64,000 bases of DNA from CAIWHR01 sp963788185 (GTDB taxonomy: Bacteria; Pseudomonadota; Gammaproteobacteria; Burkholderiales; Casimicrobiaceae). Both the position numbers and the translations under genes were made by a program. The notes below the pieces were generated by a model, which saw only the letters and a list, made by a program, of their open reading frames with translations, did no database searches and was not told the origin of the DNA. The stretch covers positions 682,001 to 746,000 of the forward strand of contig CAWBGE010000017.1 in assembly GCA_963788185.1 (NCBI GenBank). The letters are read 5' to 3'. This document shows, in pieces, positions 16,464 through 25,443 of this stretch; position 1 is the first letter of the stretch, and each line of letters begins with the position of its first letter.

Positions 16464-18200
16464 ATGGCGACACCCGCCGCCGCACTGCCTTCACCGCCGC
16501 CCGTTCCCGGCGGCCGCGCGCTGAAGGCGGCCTTCCACTGGCAGGAGCGCCTGGCGCTGGTGCTGCTGGCGGGCTGCTGCGCAGCGCTCGCTTTCTTCCT
16601 GCTGGGGCCCCTGTTCATGATCCTGGTGAAGAGCGTCCAGGACAAGGACGGCGCGTTCGTCGGCCTGCAGCAGTTTCGCGACTTCCTGGGCACCCCTGCG
16701 CTGCAGCAGTCGATCGTCAATACGCTGTGGGTGGCGCTGGTCGTCACCGCGACGACGATACCGCTGGCGTTCACGTTCGCCTACGCGTTGACGCGCAGCG
16801 CGATCCCCGGCAAGACCGTTTTCCGACTCATCGGATTGACGCCGATCCTGGCGCCGTCGTTGCTGTCCGCGATTTCGTTTATCCAGTGGTTCGGCAACCA
16901 GGGCGTGCTCAAGTCGTTGCTGGGGGGCGCCTCCGTCTACGGATCGGTGGGGATCGTCATCAGCTCGATCTACGCGACGTTCCCGCACGCGCTGATGATC
17001 ATCCTCACGGCGCTGTTGCTCGCCGATGGCCGGCTCTACGAAGCAGCGGAGTCGCTGGGCACCCGGACCTGGCGCAAGTTCTTCACCATCACGCTGCCGG
17101 CCGCAAAGTACGGACTGGTCAGCGCGGCGATGGTCGTGTTCTCGTACACGGTCAGCGATTTCGGGATTCCCAAGGTCATCGGCGGCAATTACAACGTACT
17201 GGCGGTGGACATCTACAAGCAGGTCATCGGGCAGCAGAACTTCAACAAGGGCGCGGTGGTGAGCCTGATCCTGCTGGTCCCGGTGCTCGTGGCGTTCCTC
17301 GTCGATTGGCGGATGCAAGGCCGCCTGCAGGCGCAGTTCTCGGCACGCGCGGTTCCCTACGTGGCGCGACGCCGTCCGTGGTTCGACGGCGCGATGTTCG
17401 TCTATTGCCTCGTCGTTGCGCTGCTGCTGCTCGCCGTGCTGGGCATGGCGGTCTACACGTCGTTCATCAAGCTGTGGCCCTACGACCTGTCGTTCAGCCT
17501 TCGCCACTACAGCTTCGGCCTCGTGGACGGCGGGGTCATCGACTCGTTTTTCAACAGCCTGAAGATGGCGCAGGCCACCGCGATCTTCGGCACGATCTTC
17601 ATCTTCGGCGCTGCGTACCTGCTGGAAAAGACGCGCGGCATGCCGGGAACGCGGGCGCTGATCCGCCTGCTGGCATCGATCCCGATGGGGGTGCCGGGGA
17701 TGGTGCTGGGGCTGGGCTACATTCTCTTCTTCAACCATCCGGACAACCCGTTCAACGTCCTCTATCACACGCTGGCGATCCTGATCATTTCCACGGTCGT
17801 CCACTACTACACGTCGAGTCACCTCACGGCGGTCACGGCGCTGAAGGCACTGGATGCCGAGTTCGAGTCGGTGTCGGCGTCGTTGCAGGTGCCGTTCTAC
17901 AAGACGTTCCATCGCGTCACGGTGCCGGTGTGCCTGCCCGCGATCCTCGACATCGCTCGCTATCTCTTCGTCAATGCGATGGTGACGATCTCGGCGGTGG
18001 TGTTCCTGTATTCACCGGACACCCAGCTGGCCGCGGTCGCCGTCCTCAACCTGGACGAGGCGGGCGAGATCGGTCCGGCGGCCGCGATGGCCACGCTGAT
18101 CGTCGCCGCGTCGTCGCTCGTCTGCCTGCTCTACGCGCTGGTGACGCGGGTGCTGCTGACGCGCACTCAGGCGTGGCGCGTGCCCGTCACGGGTGCTTGA
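16464..18200 (+). CDS. Two-domain ABC permease, putative AEP import
   Basis: A 578-residue inner-membrane protein with about twelve membrane segments in two homologous halves. Each half carries an EAA-type loop that contacts the ATPase: YEAAESLGTRTWRKFF in the first half and FESVSASLQVPFYKTF in the second. So one gene supplies both membrane domains, as in the known AEP and ferric-iron (FbpB) permeases. phnW follows by 26 bases. The proline-rich first 15 residues are probably a cytoplasmic leader. Confidence 0.92.
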   Translation: MATPAAALPSPPPVPGGRALKAAFHWQERLALVLLAGCCAALAFFLLGPLFMILVKSVQDKDGAFVGLQQFRDFLGTPALQQSIVNTLWVALVVTATTIPLAFTFAYALTRSAIPGKTVFRLIGLTPILAPSLLSAISFIQWFGNQGVLKSLLGGASVYGSVGIVISSIYATFPHALMIILTALLLADGRLYEAAESLGTRTWRKFFTITLPAAKYGLVSAAMVVFSYTVSDFGIPKVIGGNYNVLAVDIYKQVIGQQNFNKGAVVSLILLVPVLVAFLVDWRMQGRLQAQFSARAVPYVARRRPWFDGAMFVYCLVVALLLLAVLGMAVYTSFIKLWPYDLSFSLRHYSFGLVDGGVIDSFFNSLKMAQATAIFGTIFIFGAAYLLEKTRGMPGTRALIRLLASIPMGVPGMVLGLGYILFFNHPDNPFNVLYHTLAILIISTVVHYYTSSHLTAVTALKALDAEFESVSASLQVPFYKTFHRVTVPVCLPAILDIARYLFVNAMVTISAVVFLYSPDTQLAAVAVLNLDEAGEIGPAAAMATLIVAASSLVCLLYALVTRVLLTRTQAWRVPVTGA

Positions 18201-18226
18201 GCCTCTTGCGGCCAAAGGAAGCCACG

Positions 18227-19359
18227 ATGACCCTCTACTCGCGCGACCCCATCCTGCTGACGCCGGGACCGCTGACGACTTCGCTCGCCACCAAGACCGC
18301 GATGCTGCGCGACTGGGGGTCGTGGGATTCGGCGTTCAACCGCGTCACGGCCGACGTCAGGCGCAAGCTGCTGGCGCTGGTCCACGGCGAAGGCACGCAC
18401 ACGGTCGTGCCGATGCAGGGCAGCGGCACCTTCTCGGTCGAGGCGGCGGTGAACACGCTGGTGCCGCGCGACGGTCACCTGCTGGTGCTGATCAATGGCG
18501 CCTACGGCACGCGGATGGCAAGGCTCGCCGCGATGATGGGCCGCCGCGTGTCGACGTTCGAAGTCGCCGACGATTGTGCGATCGCGGCGCAGGATGTCGA
18601 CCGGCGGCTGGCTGCCGATCGGTCGATCACCCAGGTCGGCCTCATCCACTGCGAGACGTCCACTGGCATTCTGAACCCGCTGCCCGAGATCGCGGCGGTC
18701 GTTGCGCGCCACGGACGCAGCCTCATCGTCGACGCGATGAGTTCCTTCGCGGCGCTGCCGATCGACGCGGGCTCGGTGCCGTTCGACGCGCTGATCGCCG
18801 CATCCGGCAAGTGCGTCGAGGGGCCGCCGGGCATGGGCTTCGTCATCGCCCGGACGGCAGCGCTTGCGCGATCGGCCGGCCATTCGACGTCGCTGGCGCT
18901 GGACCTGCACGACCAGTGGCAGTACATGGAGAAGACGACGCAGTGGCGCTACACGCCGCCGACGCACGTCGTCGTGGCGTTCGACGCCGCCATCGACCAG
19001 TTGCTTGCGGAGGGGGGCAGCCGGCCCGCCTCGCCCGGTATGCCGCGAACTGCCGGACGCTGCTCAACGGCATGGCCGGCCTCGGGTTTCGAGCCTTTCT
19101 GCCGCCTGCGATCCAGGCGCCGATCATCGTCACCTTCCACGCCCCGGTCGATCCCGCGTACCGCTTCCAGGCGTTCTACGAATGCGTACGCGACAAGGGA
19201 TTCGTCCTCTACCCGGGCAAGCTCACGCAGGTCGAGACCTTCCGCGTCGGGTGCATCGGCGCGATCGGCCCCGACGAAATGCGCCATGCGGTCAACGCCG
19301 TTCGCGATGCGCTGGCCGATCTGCACATCTCGCAGGTGGCGCCGGACGGCACGGCCTGA
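18227..19359 (+). pseudogene. phnW: 2-aminoethylphosphonate–pyruvate transaminase, frameshifted
   Basis: The first step of AEP breakdown: AEP plus pyruvate gives phosphonoacetaldehyde plus alanine. The N-terminal part is a normal class-V aminotransferase (LLTPGPLTTS, Lys195 in ASGKCVEGPPG as the PLP lysine). After Glu262-Gly-Gly the reading frame slips at a run of six G (19012-19017). The rest of PhnW (PARLARYAANCRTLLN to the stop at 19357-19359) continues in the +1 frame. One added G restores a 377-residue protein. AAAGGAAG precedes the ATG. A sequencing or assembly error in the homopolymer is at least as likely as a real mutation, because flanking phn genes are intact. Confidence 0.85.
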
Positions 19360-19393
19360 AGCGCCGCAACTCGACGTGACGCGATCGACGACG

Positions 19394-20278
19394 TCAGGGC
19401 AGGGTTGGATGTCGCAATGCAGCGAGCGCCAGGAACGCATCGGCATCCGGCGCGATCGCGCCATGCCGCAGCAGGCAATCGACGATGACCAGACTCGCAT
19501 CGGCGGTCACGACATCCGGTCCGTCCGCCTGCGCGATCAATTCCGCCGCGCGGGTGAGGTCGGCGAGGCGATGTTCGACGACCTCGCCGTCCTGCGCCTG
19601 CGGGACGAAATCCGCCGGCAGCCACAGGTCGTGGACGTAGAGGGTCTCGCGCTGCAGGCCATCGGGCTGATCGCGACAGACGTGCACCGGACCCGTCGAC
19701 GTTGCGCGGCGGGCGAGGGGGGCCGGAATGCCCGCTTCCTCCCAGGCTTCCTTGATCACCGTTGAGGCGACGGTGTGCCCGGCCGCGATGCCCCCGCCGA
19801 CCAGGTTGTCGAGCAGGTTGGGATCGATCGACTTGGTGAGGGATCGACGGGCAAACCACAGTGCCATTCCGTCGTCGCGGCGCACGAGTCCGTTGACGTG
19901 CGCGGCGAAGGTGTGGATTCCGAAATACCGGGCAGCCGCGCGTTCGAGCAGGAACCAGGGCGGCGCGCCGCGGGCGGGGGCCACGGCGTAGTGCTCGTCC
20001 CGCCAGGCCGACAACGCGCCCTCGCGGGCCAGCGTCCGGGCGACAAGGTCGAGGGCCGAGGTTCGCTGCTCGGCGGTCGCCAGCCGCGGGTGGATCGCGA
20101 GCCCGTGGGAGGCGTGCACGAAAATCCCGTCGAAACGCGCAAGGCGTGCCGCGCGGCGGCTGTCGACCCAGCCCGCGGTGCAGGCGCCCACACGCAGCGG
20201 CAAGCGGGGCTCGCACGGGGACTGCAGCAACGAGGTGAGCCGATCGCGAATCGACGGTAGAATACGGTCGTGGAGCAT
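19394..20278 (-). CDS. NUDIX hydrolase with DUF4743 domain
   Basis: A 294-residue protein. The N-terminal half (about 1-120, FDGIFVHASHGLAIHP) matches the DUF4743 module. The C-terminal half has a NUDIX box, GGGIAAGHTVASTVIKEAWEEAGI in outline, with the key REUXEE-type glutamates EAWEE. The domain pair is known from yeast and plant proteins that hydrolyse oxidised thiamine diphosphate forms, so damaged-metabolite clearance is plausible, but the substrate is unproven here. Its ATG lies about seven bases after a TAGAAT -10, which suggests a nearly leaderless message. It is convergent with phnW. Confidence 0.88.
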   Translation of the reverse strand: MLHDRILPSIRDRLTSLLQSPCEPRLPLRVGACTAGWVDSRRAARLARFDGIFVHASHGLAIHPRLATAEQRTSALDLVARTLAREGALSAWRDEHYAVAPARGAPPWFLLERAAARYFGIHTFAAHVNGLVRRDDGMALWFARRSLTKSIDPNLLDNLVGGGIAAGHTVASTVIKEAWEEAGIPAPLARRATSTGPVHVCRDQPDGLQRETLYVHDLWLPADFVPQAQDGEVVEHRLADLTRAAELIAQADGPDVVTADASLVIVDCLLRHGAIAPDADAFLALAALRHPTLP

Positions 20279-20290
20279 CCGGGAATTCTA
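20258..20290. promoter_or_regulatory. Divergent -10 elements for the NUDIX and HAD genes
   Basis: TAGAAT occurs on the + strand at 20258-20263 (toward the HAD gene) and on the - strand at 20290-20285 (toward the NUDIX gene), 21 bases apart. The two elements are crossed over: the + element lies inside the NUDIX reading frame. No strong -35 is visible for either. Confidence 0.4.
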
Positions 20291-20318
20291 TCCCGATCAC
20301 CGCATTCGGAATTGAGCC

Positions 20319-20990
20319 GTGGCCGCCGACGTTCTTGCGCTGTTCGATCTTGACCACACGCTGCTGCCGCACGACAGCGACCAGCAGTGGGTGGCGTTCC
20401 TCGTCGACGAAGGGTTCCTCGACGGCGCGCGTTATCGATCCGCGAACGAGGAACTGATCGAGCGCTACAACCGCGGCGAGGCCGCAGGCCGCGAATTCAC
20501 CGAGTTCTACCTGTCGTCGCTGGTGCCCTTCGACGAAACACAGCTGCTGGAGCTGCGCAATCGCTTCGTCGGCGAGCTGATCAGGCCCCGGATCAGCGAT
20601 CGCGCGCAGGCCATGGTGGACCTGCACCGGGAGGCCGGCGACGTCGTCGTCATCACCACCGCGGTCATCGCGTTTCTGGCGGTGGCCATCGGTGCCGAGT
20701 TCGGCGTCGCCGACGTGATCGCCACCGAAGGTGAGCAGGTCGACGGACGTTATACGGGACGGATCACGGGTGTCGCCAACACGCGCGAAGGCAAGGTCGA
20801 ACGCCTGCACGCCTGGCTTGCGGCGCGTGGGCAGAAGCTCGCCGATTTTCGCGAGACCTGGGCCTACTGCGATTCGCTCAACGACCTGCCGCTGCTCTCG
20901 CAGGTGACGCATCCGGTCGCCGTCAACGCGGATCCGGTGCTGGCCGCCCATGCGCGGCACAAGGGCTGGCCGATCGTGCAGTTCGCCTGA
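20319..20990 (+). CDS. HAD-superfamily phosphatase (SerB/IB type)
   Basis: A 223-residue haloacid-dehalogenase hydrolase. Motif I is LFDLDHTLLPHD (nucleophile Asp), motif II is the VITTA stretch and motif III is YCDSLNDLPLLS. This IB subclass resembles phosphoserine phosphatase and betaproteobacterial histidinol-phosphatase-like enzymes. The substrate cannot be told from the sequence. Translation starts at a GTG. folD follows by 25 bases and may be cotranscribed. Confidence 0.9.
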   Translation: MAADVLALFDLDHTLLPHDSDQQWVAFLVDEGFLDGARYRSANEELIERYNRGEAAGREFTEFYLSSLVPFDETQLLELRNRFVGELIRPRISDRAQAMVDLHREAGDVVVITTAVIAFLAVAIGAEFGVADVIATEGEQVDGRYTGRITGVANTREGKVERLHAWLAARGQKLADFRETWAYCDSLNDLPLLSQVTHPVAVNADPVLAAHARHKGWPIVQFA

Positions 20991-21015
20991 AGCGCGACTC
21001 GGGGAATCGGACCAT

Positions 21016-21912
21016 ATGACCGCGCGTCTCATCGACGGCAAGGCACGCGCCGAACGGCTGACCGACGAGGTGCGCGCGTCGGTCTCGGCCCGTGTGGCGG
21101 CGGGCCGTGCCCCGCCCGGGCTTGCCGTGGTGCTCGTCGGCGACAACGCCGCTTCGCAGGTCTACGTGCGCAACAAGCGGCGGACCACCGAGGCGGTCGG
21201 CATGCGCTCGTTTGCCCACGATCTGCCCGCGACGACGTCGCAGGAGGCGCTGCTGACGCTCGTCGATCGACTCAATGCAGACGCCGCGGTGACGGGCATC
21301 CTGGTGCAGCTGCCGTTGCCCAGGCACATCGACGAGGAAGCCGTCACCGAGCGCATCGATCCCCTCAAGGACGTGGACGGCTTTCATCCGTACAACATCG
21401 GGCGGCTGGTGTTGAAGCGGCCGACTTTGCGCCCCTGCACGCCGTATGGCTGCATGACCCTGCTGCGCGACACTGGCGAGGACCTGGTCGGCAAGCACGC
21501 GGTGATCATCGGCCAGTCCAACATCGTCGGCCGGCCGATGGCGCTCGAACTTCTCATGGCGCGCTGCACCGTGACCATCTGCCACTCCGCCACGCGCGAT
21601 CTTCCGGGCCTCGTCCGACAGGCGGACATCGTCGTCGCCGGCGTCGGCAAGGCCCGATTCGTCAAGGGCGACTGGATCAAGCCCGGGGCAATGGTGATCG
21701 ACGTCGGCATCAACCGCGATGCGTACGGCAAGCTCGTCGGCGACGTCGATTTCGCCGCCGCGAACGAGGTCGCGGGCTGGATCACGCCGGTGCCGGGCGG
21801 CGTGGGGCCGATGACCATCGCGACGCTGCTCGCGAACACGCTGCGTGCGGCGGAACTGCAGGACCGCGCCTCCGAGCCGGCCGCAACGGGTTCGAAATCC
21901 GAACGCCTTTAG
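21016..21912 (+). CDS. folD: Methylenetetrahydrofolate dehydrogenase/cyclohydrolase
   Basis: A 298-residue bifunctional enzyme interconverting methylene-, methenyl- and formyl-tetrahydrofolate. Signature stretches are VGDNAASQVYVRNKRR with the catalytic Lys region, LVQLPLPRHID, KDVDGFHPYNIGR, and the C-terminal TPVPGGVGPMTIATLL. Length is normal. The reading frame ends exactly where a compound REP-like hairpin begins, which may act as its transcript end. Confidence 0.97.
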   Translation: MTARLIDGKARAERLTDEVRASVSARVAAGRAPPGLAVVLVGDNAASQVYVRNKRRTTEAVGMRSFAHDLPATTSQEALLTLVDRLNADAAVTGILVQLPLPRHIDEEAVTERIDPLKDVDGFHPYNIGRLVLKRPTLRPCTPYGCMTLLRDTGEDLVGKHAVIIGQSNIVGRPMALELLMARCTVTICHSATRDLPGLVRQADIVVAGVGKARFVKGDWIKPGAMVIDVGINRDAYGKLVGDVDFAAANEVAGWITPVPGGVGPMTIATLLANTLRAAELQDRASEPAATGSKSERL

Positions 21913-21975
21913 GAGCGGCTTCAGCCGCGAAGCGCCTTCGCGACGAAAGTCCATTCGGGCCTGAAGGCCCTCCTA
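21910..21975. repeat. Compound REP-like palindrome with three hairpins
   Basis: A 66-bp element bounded by inverted TAGGAG … CTCCTA. Inside are three hairpins: GCGGCT/AGCCGC (21915-21928), CGCGAAG/CTTCGCG (21926-21942, sharing three bases with the first) and GGGCC/GGCCC (21957-21970). Its left end, TAGGAGCGGCTTCAGCCGCGA, resembles extragenic palindromes common in pseudomonads and xanthomonads. It lies just after folD and before the end of the convergent aldehyde dehydrogenase gene, a typical REP location, and could serve as a bidirectional terminator. Confidence 0.8.
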
Positions 21976-22009
21976 CAGGGCCGTGCCACGCAAGCTCGCC
22001 GGAGCAGCT

Positions 22010-23380
22010 TCAGGCGCCGCGCAGGTGCCAGGCCTTGGGGCGCGTGAAGGTCTGGATGCCGTACGTCGACAGCGTGAGGCCGATGCCGGAGTGACCCACG
22101 CCCGACCAGGGCAGCCGGGGGCTCACGCGATCGCAGCAGTTCCAGTAGACGCTGCCGGCAGAGACCTCGGCCAGAATGGCGCGCGCGCGGCCGGCCGCCT
22201 GCGTGTAGACGCCGGCCGTGAGACCGTAATCGGAGTCGTTCATCAGCGCGATGGCCTCGGCGTCGCCACCGACTTTCTGGATGCCGATGACGGGGCCGAA
22301 AGTCTCGTCGCGCATCACCGCCATGCTGTGATCGACGCCGACGAGCACCGTCGGCTCGAACCAGTTGCCCTTGCCCTTGATCACGTGTCCGCCGCACAGC
22401 AGCGTGGCACCCCGTCGGCGCGCATCGGCGACCTGCGCCTTCAGGACACCGAGCTGCGGGCGGCGCGTGACGGCGCCGATGTACGTGGCTTCATCCATAG
22501 GGTCGCCGATGCGATAGCCCTTCACTTCCGCGACAAAGGCGTCGACGAAGGCATCGAAGATCGCCGCGTGCACGTAGATGCGCTCGACCGCGCAGCACGA
22601 TTGTCCGTTGTTGTAGAAGGCGCCGTCGGCGATGCCCGCTGCCGCGGCGCCCACGTCGACATCCTCGCAGACATAGACGGGATCCTTGCCGCCCAGTTCG
22701 AGCTGCGTCTTGATCATGCGCCTGCCGGTCGCCGCGGCAATCCGCGCGCCGGTGGCATAGGATCCGGTGAAGAAGACGCCGTCGATGGGTTGCCGCAACA
22801 GCGCTGCACCGGTCGCGCCGTCGCCGATCACCGGCACGAAGACATCGTCGGGCACGCCTGCCTCGGCCAGCATCTCGGCAATGTGGAGTCCCGTGAGCGT
22901 CGCGTACTCGGACGGCTTGTACAGCACGCCGTTGCCGGCGAGAAGCGCCGGGACGAAGACGTTGCTGCCGACGAAGTAAGGGTAGTTCCACGCCGAGATG
23001 TTGGCGATCACTCCCAGGGGCTCGTGCGTGATCCGCTCGTCGAGCTTCTGCGCGGCATCCGTGAACACGCGCTCGCCGCGCAGCGCCTTCGGCGCCTCCG
23101 CGAGGAAGAAGTCGATCCGCAACAGGAGGCCGTTCAACTCATTACGCGACTGGCGGATCGGCTTGCCGACTTCGTGGGTGAGCGTTCGGGCGAGCGTCTC
23201 GTGCATCGCCACGATGCGCTCGCGAAAGCGCGCGATGACCGCGTGCCTTTTCGCGTAGGGCAGCCGTGCCCACGCGCGCTGGCCGGTGCGCGCCTGCTGG
23301 TACTTGCGACGCACCGCCGCGGCGGAGTCCACGGCGACATCGGCCAGGGGGGTGCCATCGGCAGGATTGCGGACTTTCAT
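22010..23380 (-). CDS. Aldehyde dehydrogenase of the gamma-glutamyl-amide cluster
   Basis: A 456-residue NAD(P)-dependent aldehyde dehydrogenase. It has SAWNYPYFV, the glutamate region LELGGKDP, the nucleophile region NNGQSCCAVER (two adjacent cysteines) and ETFGPVIGIQK. I chose the Met of MKVRNPADG because GGGAG lies just upstream; the 52 residues encoded before it look random. It is the fourth gene of a unit with a GS-like synthetase, an iron alcohol dehydrogenase and an amidotransferase hydrolase, which suggests that it oxidises a gamma-glutamyl aminoaldehyde. The substrate is inferred. Confidence 0.92.
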   Translation of the reverse strand: MKVRNPADGTPLADVAVDSAAAVRRKYQQARTGQRAWARLPYAKRHAVIARFRERIVAMHETLARTLTHEVGKPIRQSRNELNGLLLRIDFFLAEAPKALRGERVFTDAAQKLDERITHEPLGVIANISAWNYPYFVGSNVFVPALLAGNGVLYKPSEYATLTGLHIAEMLAEAGVPDDVFVPVIGDGATGAALLRQPIDGVFFTGSYATGARIAAATGRRMIKTQLELGGKDPVYVCEDVDVGAAAAGIADGAFYNNGQSCCAVERIYVHAAIFDAFVDAFVAEVKGYRIGDPMDEATYIGAVTRRPQLGVLKAQVADARRRGATLLCGGHVIKGKGNWFEPTVLVGVDHSMAVMRDETFGPVIGIQKVGGDAEAIALMNDSDYGLTAGVYTQAAGRARAILAEVSAGSVYWNCCDRVSPRLPWSGVGHSGIGLTLSTYGIQTFTRPKAWHLRGA

Positions 23381-23393
23381 CGGGACTCCCGGT

Positions 23394-24182
23394 TCAAAGC
23401 GCGTAGGCTGCGGCCTTGTGCTGCGTCGCGGCACGGAGAAAATCGTCGAGGATCGGCGTGTCGTCGAGGAACGTCGGGTCCTCGGGGTCGTGGAATTCCG
23501 GGTGCCACTGCACGCCGAAGAGGTACGACGGACCATTCCAGCGGAGCGCTTCGACGATGCGATCCGGCTCGGACCAGGCCTCGACGACCAGATCGGCGCC
23601 CAGGCGCCGGACCGCCTGATGGTGAATCGAGTTGGTCTTGGCGACGCTCACGCCGGGGTAGATCCGGGCGAGTCCGGTCCCCGCCACGAATGACGTGGCG
23701 TGGCAGTTGTCCTCGTAGATCGCCCAATTGCGATGGTTGAGCGCGAACGGCGCTTGCGTCCCCAGATCCTGATAGAGCGTGCCGCCCAGGGCGACGTTGA
23801 TGACCTGCGCGCCGCGGCAGACGCCAAGCACGGGCTTGCGCTGGTTCACGAAGGCGTGCAGGAGCGCGATCTCATAGTCGTCGCGGACCCGGTCGCCGTT
23901 CCATTCGGGCCGCAGCGGCGCCTCGCCGTAGGCCGCAGGGCAGACGTCGGATCCCCCCATGAGCACGAGTCCGTCGAGTTCGGTCGCATAGGCATCGACG
24001 GTCGCCCGGCTTCCGGGCCTACGCGTGCTTCCCTCGGGAGAGGGCACCATCAGTGCCAGCACGTCCCGCTGCATCAGCCAGTGGGCGACGTTCTGCTCGA
24101 TGTATTGCAGCGTCATGCCCTTGAAAATCGGGCGCCCGGGATCGGCGTGGAAGAAGCAGGCGGAAATTCCGATCTTCAACAT
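23394..24182 (-). CDS. Class-I glutamine amidotransferase, gamma-glutamyl-amide hydrolase (PuuD-like)
   Basis: A 262-residue peptidase C26-type enzyme. The catalytic Cys lies in LGVCRGAQ, and the His-Glu pair in VQWHPEFH. LVLMGGSDVCP and the KTNSIHHQAV motif are those of gamma-glutamyl-GABA hydrolase PuuD, which releases glutamate from gamma-glutamyl amides. The start is the Met before LKIGISACFF; a start 14 codons further upstream is possible. It is flanked by the Fe-ADH (78 bases) and ALDH (13 bases) genes, fitting removal of the glutamyl cap in a catabolic pathway. Confidence 0.9.
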   Translation of the reverse strand: MLKIGISACFFHADPGRPIFKGMTLQYIEQNVAHWLMQRDVLALMVPSPEGSTRRPGSRATVDAYATELDGLVLMGGSDVCPAAYGEAPLRPEWNGDRVRDDYEIALLHAFVNQRKPVLGVCRGAQVINVALGGTLYQDLGTQAPFALNHRNWAIYEDNCHATSFVAGTGLARIYPGVSVAKTNSIHHQAVRRLGADLVVEAWSEPDRIVEALRWNGPSYLFGVQWHPEFHDPEDPTFLDDTPILDDFLRAATQHKAAAYAL

Positions 24183-24260
24183 GCGGCGGCGGGACTCGGG
24201 CGCGCGGACGTTCGCACGCGCCATTGTAGGCGAGGACGGCGGCCGGCGTGACCGGCGCCG

Positions 24261-25430
24261 CTACATTGCCGCATCGAAAACGAGCTCGAAATCGGCGCGC
24301 CCGCACTTGCGCGGGTTGGTCTGGTGGCAGATGTCGTCGATGGCGACGTCGACCAGCGCGGGTATGTCGGCGTGCGAAAGGCGGCGCGGGATGTCCAGTG
24401 CCGACAACGTTGCCGCGATGCCGAGATCCCGCTTCATGCGCGCCAGCCAGTCGACAAACGCAAGCGCGGCCGCGTCGGCGGAGACGGCCCCGGCGCCGGG
24501 CACGCCGGCCACGCGCGCAAGCTCCGCCATCTTCGCCGTTGCCGCGGGCAGGTTGAACCGCATCACGTGATCGATCATCACGCCATTCGCGAGTCCATGA
24601 TGCAGATCGGCGACGGTCGACAGCGCATGTGCGCACGAATGCACTGCCCCGAGGTCTTTCTGGAATGCGACTGCGCCCATCATCGAGCTCATCAGCATGT
24701 CGCTGCGCGCCTGGAGATCGGAGCCGTCCGCAAACGCACGCGGCAGCGCCCGCGCCGCGATGCGCACGCCTTCGAGCGCGATGCCGTCGCACAGCGGGTG
24801 GTACGCCGGCGACAGGTACGACTCGACATTGTGGGTGAGGGCGTCCATGCCGGTCGCAGCGGTAATCGCCGGCGGCAGGGCGAGCGTCAGCTCGGGGTCG
24901 GCGAACACGGCCTTCGCAAGCAGCCTGGGCGAGAAGATGATGCGCTTGACGTGCGTGACATCATCCGAAACCACGGCCGAGCGCCCCACTTCCGAACCGG
25001 TGCCGGCGGTCGTCGGCAACGCGATCAGGTGAGGCAGGGGTTCGGTGATCGATCGCAGCTGCGGATGGTCCCACGCGTACTCGAGAATGTGGCCCGGATG
25101 CTGCGCCATCAGCGCGATCGCCTTGGCGACGTCGAGCGCGGCGCCGCCGCCCAGACCGATGACGGCATCGGCGCCGTGTTCGCGGTACGCGGCGGCGCCG
25201 GCCATGACCTGCCTTGCCACCGGGTTGCCGCGGATTTCGGAGAAGACACCCACGGCGAGTCCGGGCAGGTCGGCGATGAACGCCGGAAGCAGGGGCAGTG
25301 CGGCGATGCCGGCATCGGTGACGATCAGCGGACGTGCGATGTCGTGCTCGCGCAGGTGGCCGGCGACGAGCTTGCGCGCGCCGGCGCCGAAATGAATGGT
25401 CGTGGGGAACGAAAAACGGTCGATGCTCAT
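24261..25430 (-). CDS. Iron-containing alcohol dehydrogenase
   Basis: A 389-residue type-III alcohol dehydrogenase. It has GLGGGAALDVAK (NAD binding) and ALPTTAGTGSEVG. The metal ligands by comparison with FucO are Asp196, His200, His264 and His278, all present (MDALTHNVE, GAVHSCAHAL, LHHGLANG). Within the operon it would oxidise an alcohol to an aldehyde for the neighbouring ALDH. A hydroxyl-bearing gamma-glutamyl amide is the suggested substrate (inference). It starts 13 bases after the GS-like gene. Confidence 0.93.
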   Translation of the reverse strand: MSIDRFSFPTTIHFGAGARKLVAGHLREHDIARPLIVTDAGIAALPLLPAFIADLPGLAVGVFSEIRGNPVARQVMAGAAAYREHGADAVIGLGGGAALDVAKAIALMAQHPGHILEYAWDHPQLRSITEPLPHLIALPTTAGTGSEVGRSAVVSDDVTHVKRIIFSPRLLAKAVFADPELTLALPPAITAATGMDALTHNVESYLSPAYHPLCDGIALEGVRIAARALPRAFADGSDLQARSDMLMSSMMGAVAFQKDLGAVHSCAHALSTVADLHHGLANGVMIDHVMRFNLPAATAKMAELARVAGVPGAGAVSADAAALAFVDWLARMKRDLGIAATLSALDIPRRLSHADIPALVDVAIDDICHQTNPRKCGRADFELVFDAAM

Positions 25431-25443
25431 GGCGTTGTCCGCG

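Noticed and set aside
19010..19765. Unshifted read-through tail of phnW
   Set aside because: The peptide becomes unlike any aminotransferase right after the G run; the true C-terminus is in the +1 frame.
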